A DNA stretch of 15,532 nt from an uncultured Lachnospiraceae bacterium (lineage in GTDB: Bacteria; Bacillota; Clostridia; Lachnospirales; Lachnospiraceae): NCBI GenBank assembly GCA_910588755.1, contig CAJUQZ010000025.1, positions 1 to 15,532 on the forward strand, read 5' to 3'. This document shows, in pieces, positions 1-4,511 of this stretch. Every line of letters begins with the position of its first letter. The first letter of the stretch is position 1. A program made the translations under genes and the position numbers. The notes under the pieces were generated by a model. The model saw only the letters and a list, made by a program, of their open reading frames with translations, ran no database searches and had not been told where the DNA came from.

Positions 1-1165
1 TTACCGCAGTGTTTAGAATCAAGTCAAACACCGCCTCGATATTGGTATTTGCTACCTCGTTATGGCATATGGCGATCTCCAGCTTGTCATGGAGTGACTT
101 TCCTTTCGACAAGTCTACAAACTGCGGCGTATGGCTAAACGTGATATATGTATCCTTAAATTGCCCTGTACAGTGCTCTGCAAAATAGATCGCAAGCGCA
201 TTTGCCACGTCGAGACAGGTCACATCTGTACTGCCCGCTCTGGAAAACATGCTTCCAGAACCGTCCGCGACACAAAGTGTATTCCCATTGCCCTGTACAT
301 AATCTGGCAGTGCTTTCCACAACTCTTCTAGTGTATCATCAAGCCCCCCGGCTGATCTCCGCTTCTTAACATAAGAATGGACAATGTCGTGTGGATAGAG
401 CACGCCTGCATGGATCGTCTTCTCTCCCTTTTTTACAGCGCCCAGAAACGCTCTGCGCCGCTCCTCGTCGTTGCGCAGGAAGGCCGTGTTGTACACCAGA
501 TTAGCCCTTGACGGAACCGTCTCATAATTAATGTCAGCCCATTTTTTGCCACTCATCTTCACTTCCACAACATCCATATACTGCCTGTATGATGATAGCA
601 TCTGGCGATACTGTTTCCTTGTCATGGATAGCTTTTTTGCCAGCATGCGCGCCATCTGTTTTGCGTAGCCTGATGACGCATTTTCAGACGGAAGCCACTT
701 TGCACACAAGCTGATGGAACGTCCCTTCTCCTTGTTGGCACCGTCCTTCTCCAGCTGCCTTTGAATCATCTCGACAGCCTCGTCTGCAAGCGGAGAATTT
801 ATCATTGACACGACGATATCCCACCGCGAATACTCTGGTATCAGCGGCAGCAGCGCTCTAGCGACCCCGGTATGGCTCTGTGCCAAATAAAGCATAACTG
901 TCCTGAACAATCTGCGCTCCCCAAGTCCCTGACGCACATCGCCTGCATAGAAAAGCCACCGTATTGCCAGCTTCGCGTCCTCATAATAAGCCTTCACAAA
1001 CTGCTCTGCGATCGCTTCTGACGAAGTGTTCCGAAACGAGGAAACTCCAAAATTTAAATCCAGCAGAGCCTTTCCTGATGTCCTGTATCCCACCGCGCCG
1101 TTTTCGGTCACAGAAGTATTGTATTCATTATTCAACATGTTCTTAATATTCTGCATGAATCCCAT
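1..1165 (-). CDS. DUF2828-type protein with C-terminal vWA domain (Ro60/TROVE-like architecture), 3' end cut by window
   Basis: About 388 codons are visible and the frame stays open to the window edge, so the C-terminus is missing. The start is ATG at 1165, behind an AAGGAGG ribosome binding site 7 nt upstream. The N-terminus (MGFMQNIKNML..., then a segment beginning ENGAVGYRTSGKALLDLNF) matches my memory of the DUF2828 family. Residues of about 40-280 look largely helical and are rich in Arg and Lys. A von Willebrand A domain follows: MIDAS motif DGSGS at residues 301-305 after a hydrophobic strand, and a likely MIDAS threonine at residue 374 (NTNIEAVF). An N-terminal helical region followed by a vWA domain is the layout of Ro60/Rsr proteins, which bind Y RNAs and misfolded RNAs; that link is inference. 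The gene lies directly downstream of six tRNA-like RNAs on the same strand with no terminator seen, so co-transcription and RNA binding are likely. Sure of a vWA protein, fairly sure of the family, unsure of function. Confidence 0.85.
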   Translation of the reverse strand, partial: MGFMQNIKNMLNNEYNTSVTENGAVGYRTSGKALLDLNFGVSSFRNTSSEAIAEQFVKAYYEDAKLAIRWLFYAGDVRQGLGERRLFRTVMLYLAQSHTGVARALLPLIPEYSRWDIVVSMINSPLADEAVEMIQRQLEKDGANKEKGRSISLCAKWLPSENASSGYAKQMARMLAKKLSMTRKQYRQMLSSYRQYMDVVEVKMSGKKWADINYETVPSRANLVYNTAFLRNDEERRRAFLGAVKKGEKTIHAGVLYPHDIVHSYVKKRRSAGGLDDTLEELWKALPDYVQGNGNTLCVADGSGSMFSRAGSTDVTCLDVANALAIYFAEHCTGQFKDTYITFSHTPQFVDLSKGKSLHDKLEIAICHNEVANTNIEAVFDLILNTAV

Positions 1166-1221
1166 TTGATTCCCTCCTTCTTTTATGCATCATATCGGTC
1201 TCCTTCTGTACAGTCGGAAAT

Positions 1222-1341
1222 GGGGTTGGCAGGATTCGAACCTGCAAATATACTATACATTACCCTTATGGGAAAATGCTGCATGAGCTTTTGTCAAAGC
1301 TCCTTTTTTTAATGCGCCTTTACCATTTTGGCCACAACCCC
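1222..1341 (-). tRNA. tRNA-like RNA A: class II (Leu-like) body with anticodon-loop insertion
   Basis: The acceptor stem GGGGUUG/CAACCCC pairs perfectly. The D arm is class II-like (GCC, loop with UGG, GGC), the T arm is GCAGG-UUCGAAU-CCUGC, and a 12-nt variable region fits a long-variable-arm tRNA. The anticodon stem CAUUA/UAAUG is complete, but about 40 nt are inserted in its loop. The insertion holds the shared 26-nt module (1277-1302: GAGCUUU, GACA loop, AAAGCUC, AUG, CAGCA), with an A-tract before it and UUUUCCC after. The seven bases before UAAUG, AUAAGGG, can be read as a loop with U33, anticodon AAG (Leu) and G37. The 3' CCA is not encoded; the discriminator would be A. This is the last RNA before the DUF2828 gene. 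Whether it decodes after removal of the insertion, or is a tRNA mimic, cannot be told from sequence. Confidence 0.8.
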
Positions 1342-1444
1342 ATAATTTCAAATTTCTCCATTTAAAACGATCCTATCTTGCTTCAATTGGCATACTTTCA
1401 ACGGCCAAAACAATACTGGCACTTTCTACACAATTTCAACAATC
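1342..1444 (-). other. Spacer between tRNA-like RNAs A and B, nothing recognised
   Basis: This is the longest spacer of the array (103 nt; the others are 28, 73, 28 and 7 nt). It has no copy of the 26-nt module, no U-tract terminator and no convincing promoter. It may be processed away with the other spacers. Confidence 0.5.
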
Positions 1445-1551
1445 GGAGCTGGCAGGATTCGAACCTACATCGGTATGTCTTAGTAATTATGCTGCATGAG
1501 CTTTTATCAAAGCTCCTTTACATACTGCTTTCCCATTTAAACTACAGCTCC
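1445..1551 (-). ncRNA. tRNA-like RNA B with anticodon-arm insertion
   Basis: The acceptor stem GGAGCUG/CAGCUCC is perfect. The D arm is GUUU-AAAUGGGA-AAGC, the T arm GUAGG-UUCGAAU-CCUGC, and a short variable loop (CGAU) makes a class I tRNA body. The anticodon stem GUAUG/CAUAC is intact (6 bp with the next U-A). Its loop is expanded by about 35 nt holding the shared module at 1490-1515 (GAGCUUU, GAUA loop, AAAGCUC, AUG, CAGCA). The seven bases before CAUAC are ACUAAGA, with C where U33 should be, so I assign no anticodon. CCA is not encoded; the discriminator would be G. The intact tRNA elbow with no convincing anticodon favours a tRNA-mimic role for this copy. Confidence 0.78.
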
Positions 1552-1579
1552 CTGAAGTCAAGACTACGCATTCAAAAAC

Positions 1580-1697
1580 GAAACCGGCAGGATTTGAACC
1601 TGCAACCTGTGGGGTGTCTTCCATATAGAAAATTGCTGCAGAAGCCTTTGGCAAGGCTCCTTTTTTACACCGCTCTAACCAGTTGAGCTACGGTTCC
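1580..1697 (-). ncRNA. tRNA-like RNA C with anticodon-arm insertion
   Basis: The acceptor stem GGAACCG/CGGUUUC pairs with one G-U. The D arm is GCUC-AACUGGUUA-GAGC and the T arm GCAGG-UUCAAAU-CCUGC. The region that should be the anticodon arm begins GGUGU and can close with ACACC. Between these lie the shared module (1634-1659: GAGCCUU, GCCA loop, AAGGCUU, CUG, CAGCA), a preceding A-tract and a following AUUUUCUAUAU. The module stem differs from copies A, B and E by a compensated U-A to C-G change. Two anticodon readings are possible and neither is clean: GGA with U33 if ACACC is the stem, or GAC with A33 if a GG...CC stem just before the AGGUU variable loop is used. CCA is not encoded; the discriminator would be G. 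Confidence 0.78.
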
Positions 1698-1770
1698 ATC
1701 ATTTCATAAATAGTAAATCAGCAGTTCTCCCTGCTAAGCATAGATCATGCATCCGTGTGTATGTCTGATC

Positions 1771-1892
1771 GGGGCTATTCGGATTCGAACCGAAGAATTA
1801 AAAGAATGTTGCTGAAAGAATCTTTGTCAAGATTCCCTGTTCTGCGGCAAAACATGCGCCGCAGGACTGCTCTACCACTGAGCTATAGCCCC
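1771..1892 (-). ncRNA. tRNA-like RNA D with insertion and an extra long hairpin
   Basis: The acceptor stem GGGGCUA/UAGCCCC is perfect, the D arm is GCUC-AGUGGUA-GAGC and the T arm UUCGG-UUCGAAU-CCGAA. In place of a normal anticodon arm there is first a 7-bp hairpin, CUGCGGC closing a 9-nt loop with GCCGCAG (about 1842-1865). The shared module follows at 1810-1835 (GAAUCUU, GACA loop, AAGAUUC, UUU, CAGCA), then a pyrimidine-rich stretch leading straight to the T arm. The bases GUCCU that should open the anticodon stem have no partner near the T arm, so no anticodon is assigned. The module stem is a third sequence variant with perfect pairing. At 122 nt it is the longest copy. CCA is not encoded; the discriminator would be G. 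Confidence 0.75.
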
Positions 1893-1920
1893 GCTATCAC
1901 ATATTTAAAATCATACAAAC

Positions 1921-2036
1921 AGGGCTAGCCGGAATCGAACCAGCGACACGGGGATTAAGAGTCCAATAGAAAATTGCTGCATGAGCTTTTGTCAAAGCTC
2001 CTTTTTTTCCTGCTCTACCAGCTGAGCTATAGCCCT
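1921..2036 (-). tRNA. tRNA-Lys(CUU)-like gene interrupted in the anticodon stem
   Basis: Taking out 44 nt (AAAAAAA through CUAUU, about 1965-2008) leaves a standard 72-nt class I tRNA body. It has acceptor AGGGCUA/UAGCCCU, D arm GCUC-AGCUGGUA-GAGC, anticodon stem GGGGA/UCCCC, loop CUCUUAA with U33 and anticodon CUU (Lys), a 5-nt variable loop and T arm GCUGG-UUCGAUU-CCGGC. The insertion lies between stem bases 28 and 29, with a 2-nt ambiguity because GG is present at both junctions. It carries the shared module at 1975-2000 (GAGCUUU, GACA loop, AAAGCUC, AUG, CAGCA) between an A-tract and a U-rich tract that could pair. As transcribed, GGA-CUCUUAA-UCC can still form a short 3-bp anticodon hairpin. 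CCA is not encoded; the discriminator would be G. This copy shows best that the family derives from tRNAs. Confidence 0.85.
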
Positions 2037-2043
2037 ATCGACA

Positions 2044-2150
2044 GGAGTGGATGGGAGGCTCTCTGGGAGGCTCCTACTGTGGAACCAAAATTCATGTATG
2101 TACGGTTGCTGTGTGTGTCTTTGGCAAGACACGCGTCTCCAAACCACTCC
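2044..2150 (-). ncRNA. Divergent first member of the tRNA-like array (F)
   Basis: The 107-nt element is closed by a perfect 7-bp stem GGAGUGG/CCACUCC, the same design as its neighbours, and carries the shared module at 2107-2132 (GUGUCUU, GCCA loop, AAGACAC, ACA, CAGCA). No normal D arm is visible. Instead of a UUCGA T arm there is a 6-bp hairpin, GGUUCC-ACAGUA-GGAGCC, and a 9-base direct repeat GAGCCUCCC separated by 3 nt. It is the promoter-proximal RNA and its 5' end lies about 2 nt from the predicted start of transcription. It may be a decayed tRNA-like copy or a specialised leader RNA. The fourth stem variant in its module is the strongest single piece of covariation. Confidence 0.65.
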
Positions 2151-2158
2151 ATGTATCT

Positions 2159-2187
2159 ACTATATCATTGAACTATGAAAAATTCAA
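2159..2187 (-). promoter_or_regulatory. Predicted sigma-A promoter of the tRNA-like array
   Basis: On the minus strand, TTGAAT (2187-2182) and TATAGT (2164-2159) are separated by 17 bp. The expected start is an A near 2152, about 2 nt before the acceptor stem of element F. The fit with the RNA end supports both calls. This promoter probably serves all six RNAs and the DUF2828 gene. Confidence 0.65.
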
Positions 2188-2242
2188 TATACCTGTAGTA
2201 TAATACGAAACTTTGATATTCGCCGGACACTACTCGCTGCGT

Positions 2243-2285
2243 GCCCCGTGCGCCGCCTTAGCGGCATATTTCCTCTGCACGGGGC
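2243..2285 (-). repeat. GC-rich compound palindrome
   Basis: A 9-bp outer stem, GCCCCGUGC/GCACGGGGC, encloses an inner 5-bp stem, GCCGC/GCGGC. No U-tract follows on the minus strand, so it is not a simple terminator. It lies between the cytidylate-kinase terminator and the promoter of the tRNA-like array. It has the look of a dispersed REP- or MITE-like palindrome, but only one copy is in the window, so that is a guess. Confidence 0.5.
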
Positions 2286-2292
2286 TGCGCAT

Positions 2293-2330
2293 AAAAAGAG
2301 CACTTCATATTACAAATTAACAGAAGTGCC
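2293..2330 (-). terminator. Intrinsic terminator after the cytidylate-kinase-like gene
   Basis: The transcript forms GGCACUUC, a loop of about 16 nt, then GAAGUGCU, followed by CUUUUUAU. The stem is 7-8 bp with a run of five U. It begins 26 nt after the stop codon and separates this gene from the tRNA-like array. Confidence 0.8.
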
Positions 2331-2355
2331 CAATTATTTATGAACCTTATTATGC

Positions 2356-2982
2356 CTACTGATTTTTGGCCTCAAAATCCTCAATATACTGGATAATGAG
2401 CTTTACTGTGCCGTCCACACCCAAAATACTGCTGTTAATCGACAGGTCATAGCTGTCGGAACGTCCCCATTTCTTGGTGGAATAATAGTTATAATAGCTT
2501 TGGCGCTGTTTGTCCTTCTTGATCATCATTTCGCGCGCCTTGTCTGCATCGATCTCATATTTCTTCATGATGCGCTCCACCTTTGCGTCTTCGTTTGCAT
2601 GGATAAAAAGGTGTAGGCAGTTTTTGTACTCCTGCAGCGCATAATCCGCACAGCGTCCCACGATCACACAGGGCTCCTCCTCCGCGATTTTCTTGATCGT
2701 GTCGAACTGAGCCATAAATACCTTGTGGCTGATTGGCATATCCACGAAGGACGATGAGTTGTAACCAAATGTGTATGTATCCATCACCAAATTATAGAGA
2801 AATGAGTTGGTCGGCCGCTCATCATGGTTTCTAAGCATCTCCTCACAGAATCCGCTCTCCTTGGCAGCCCTCGAAAGCAACTCCTTGTCAAAACACTGTA
2901 TTCCGTAATGCTTTGCGAGCTTCTCGCCAATCTCATGTCCCCCGGAGCCAAACTGACGTCCGATTGTAATGATAGTATTCAT
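2356..2982 (-). CDS. Cytidylate kinase-like family protein
   Basis: This 208-residue protein begins MNTIITIGRQFGSGG. The GRQFGSGGHEIG segment at residues 8-19 is the P-loop typical of the cytidylate-kinase-like family of Firmicutes, which is shorter in its NMP-binding region than true Cmk. Basic residues near 155-170 (KKDKQRQSYYNYYSTKKWG) resemble the family's lid region. It is probably a cytoplasmic nucleotide kinase, but its substrate is unknown. The start ATG at 2982 has GGAGGG about 6 nt upstream. The gene has its own promoter at 3011-3039 and its own terminator at 2293-2330, so it is likely monocistronic. Confidence 0.85.
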   Translation of the reverse strand: MNTIITIGRQFGSGGHEIGEKLAKHYGIQCFDKELLSRAAKESGFCEEMLRNHDERPTNSFLYNLVMDTYTFGYNSSSFVDMPISHKVFMAQFDTIKKIAEEEPCVIVGRCADYALQEYKNCLHLFIHANEDAKVERIMKKYEIDADKAREMMIKKDKQRQSYYNYYSTKKWGRSDSYDLSINSSILGVDGTVKLIIQYIEDFEAKNQ

Positions 2983-3010
2983 GTAATCCCTCCATTCTGA
3001 CTGTCATGTA

Positions 3011-3039
3011 ATAATACTATTATATCTCGTATCTGTCAA
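3011..3039 (-). promoter_or_regulatory. Predicted sigma-A promoter of the cytidylate-kinase-like gene
   Basis: On the minus strand, consensus TTGACA (3039-3034) is followed after 17 bp by TATTAT (3016-3011). Transcription would start near 3004, giving a leader of about 22 nt that contains the ribosome binding site. A second TATAAT lies inside the spacer but is too close to the -35 box. Confidence 0.75.
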
Positions 3040-3043
3040 TATT

Positions 3044-3967
3044 TCAATCACTTTGTAGACGCAACATCTGCAGCAGCCTCTCAAAGTATGCTGGCAGCGG
3101 TGCTTCGAACTCCACGTAATCACCGCTCCTGGGATGGACAAAACCGATCGTCATGGCGTGAAGCACCTGCCCTTCCAGATGAAAAGGCGCCTTTCGGCTT
3201 GTGTATACGGTATCTCCTAGCAGCGGATATCCTATACTCGCCATATGAACCCTGATTTGATGTGTCCGGCCAGTCTCTAGCTGGCACTCGATGTACGTGT
3301 ACTGGCCAAAATGCTCCAGTACACGATAATGCGTCACAGCACGTTTGCCGTTTTTCTCATTGATTGCCATTTTTTTCCGGTCGTTGTGGTGCCGGCCAAT
3401 CGGCGCATCCACTGTCCCCTGTTCGCATTTCATATTTCCATATACAATAGCCCGGTATTTTCTGGTAATATCATGCGTCCGTAGCTGCTCTGCAATCGCC
3501 TTATGTGCCTCATCATTTTTGCAAACAATGATTGAGCCTGTCGTATCCTTGTCAATTCGGTGGACGATGCCCGGCCGCATGACACCATTAATACCAGACA
3601 GTTCCCCCTTGCAATGATACATTATGGCATTGACAAGCGTTCCCTCATAGTGTCCCGGTGCCGGATGCACGACCATGTTTTTGGGCTTGTTGATAATCAG
3701 AAGGTCAGTATCCTCATATATAATATCCAGCGGGATATCCTGTGCCGGAATATCTGGCTCTGCTGAAGCTGGTATGACAAACTGAATCCTGTCATCTGGC
3801 TTTACCCTGTAATTGGCCCTGACAGCCTGCTCATTTACAAACACATTGCCGTCTTTTATGATCTTCTGGATATAGCTTCGCGACAGATCGGCCATATAGC
3901 TGCTGATACACTTATCAATACGTTCACCTTCCATCTCGGGAGTGCCTTCAAAAACAATCTCATTCAT
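3044..3967 (-). CDS. rluD: RluD-family 23S rRNA pseudouridine synthase
   Basis: The 307-residue protein has an N-terminal S4 RNA-binding domain (about residues 14-60) and an RluA/RluD catalytic domain. The catalytic motif HRIDKDTTG is at residues 136-144, with Asp139 as the nucleophile. Other family marks are the INKPKNMVVHPAPGH segment (about 92-106) and the LETGRTHQIRVH segment before the C-terminus. RluD enzymes convert uridines of helix 69 of 23S rRNA; target assignment from sequence alone is less certain than the family. It starts 13 nt after lspA. The lspA-rluD pairing is very common in Firmicutes, and this looks like the last gene of aroB-lspA-rluD. No strong ribosome binding site precedes the ATG, so translational coupling is possible. 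Confidence 0.9.
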   Translation of the reverse strand: MNEIVFEGTPEMEGERIDKCISSYMADLSRSYIQKIIKDGNVFVNEQAVRANYRVKPDDRIQFVIPASAEPDIPAQDIPLDIIYEDTDLLIINKPKNMVVHPAPGHYEGTLVNAIMYHCKGELSGINGVMRPGIVHRIDKDTTGSIIVCKNDEAHKAIAEQLRTHDITRKYRAIVYGNMKCEQGTVDAPIGRHHNDRKKMAINEKNGKRAVTHYRVLEHFGQYTYIECQLETGRTHQIRVHMASIGYPLLGDTVYTSRKAPFHLEGQVLHAMTIGFVHPRSGDYVEFEAPLPAYFERLLQMLRLQSD

Positions 3968-3980
3968 ATTACATTACCAA

Positions 3981-4508
3981 CTACTTAATATCGCGAAATT
4001 TTTTGGTTCGAAACGTCAAAAATTCCAAGTCGGATTCCTTGTATACAAACAGCAGCAAAATTACCAGATAGATGGAGGACAGGGTTACATAGATATCCGC
4101 CACATTGAAGATTGGAAAATTAATCAGACTGAAATACAGGAAATCAACAACATAGTCATACCGCAGCCTATCAATCAGGTTTCCAATTGCCCCACTTGCG
4201 ATAAAAACAAGTGTAATGTGCAGCTTATTGTACATTTTCTGATATGGCGCCTTGACCAGCACATACACAATGACTGCGAGAATGATGACTGCAATCAGCA
4301 CAAAAAATATCTTTTGCCCCTGCAGCATGCCAAACGCCGCCCCGCGATTCTCAAGATAATGCAGCTCAAACACACCATCCCAGACCACAAACGGTTTCTG
4401 GTTCATCAAATTTGTAACCGCAAAATATTTTGTTGCCTGATCAACTGCAATCAGCACAAGGACACATATCACATCGAGCACAAGCCGTAATTTTTTCTTC
4501 TTATTCAT
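3981..4508 (-). CDS. lspA: Lipoprotein signal peptidase (signal peptidase II)
   Basis: The 175-residue inner-membrane aspartyl protease has four predicted membrane spans (about 8-26, 68-86, 98-112 and 135-156). The conserved ENRGAAFGM segment is at residues 53-61. The two catalytic aspartates are visible as Asp113 in GNLIDR and Asp138 in FNVADI. It removes the signal peptide from diacylglyceryl-modified prolipoproteins. The carboxypeptidase encoded at 9005-9991, with its LAGC lipobox, is a candidate substrate from this window. The start is 3 nt from the aroB stop and has no strong ribosome binding site, consistent with coupled translation. The C-terminal tail (ESDLEFLTFRTKKFRDIK) is somewhat long and basic. 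Confidence 0.95.
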   Translation of the reverse strand: MNKKKKLRLVLDVICVLVLIAVDQATKYFAVTNLMNQKPFVVWDGVFELHYLENRGAAFGMLQGQKIFFVLIAVIILAVIVYVLVKAPYQKMYNKLHITLVFIASGAIGNLIDRLRYDYVVDFLYFSLINFPIFNVADIYVTLSSIYLVILLLFVYKESDLEFLTFRTKKFRDIK

Positions 4509-4511
4509 CTT

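Larger units (their letters stand above)
1277..2132 (-). repeat. Six copies of a 26-nt structured module inside the tRNA-like RNAs
   Basis: Copies lie at 1277-1302, 1490-1515, 1634-1659, 1810-1835, 1975-2000 and 2107-2132, all exactly 26 nt on the minus strand. The layout is a 7-nt stem arm, a tetraloop (GACA three times, GCCA twice, GAUA once), the complementary 7-nt arm, three variable bases (AUG, CUG, UUU or ACA) and invariant CAGCA. The arms are GAGCUUU (A, B, E), GAGCCUU (C), GAAUCUU (D) and GUGUCUU (F), each with its matching partner; C has one terminal G-U. The closing UU/AA pairs, the loop type G-N-pyrimidine-A and CAGCA do not vary, which suggests a protein-binding or catalytic motif. 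Confidence 0.88.

Noticed and set aside
1378..1686. Plus-strand open frame of 102 codons across elements B and C, and a similar one at 1974-2171
   Set aside because: They run antisense through the tRNA-like RNAs, have no ribosome binding site, and repeat the module sequence as peptide (LHELLSKLL).
1277..2000. Repeated units resembling a CRISPR array
   Set aside because: Spacing between copies varies from 106 to 213 nt, the repeats differ by compensated changes, and each lies inside a tRNA-like fold with D and T arms. No cas genes are present.
1246..2009. Small ORFs starting at the AUG in AAGGAG-hairpin-AUGCAGCA
   Set aside because: The AUG is present only in copies A, B and E; C has CUG, D has UUU and F has ACA. 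The AUG is simply the variable 3-nt spacer, and the following frames end at unrelated points.
1222..2036. Group I or group II introns in tRNA genes
   Set aside because: The insertions are about 35-50 nt and lack any of the core elements of those ribozymes.
1222..2150. T-box leaders
   Set aside because: No specifier loop, no T-box antiterminator sequence and no terminator helix; the elements have closed acceptor stems and their own T arms.
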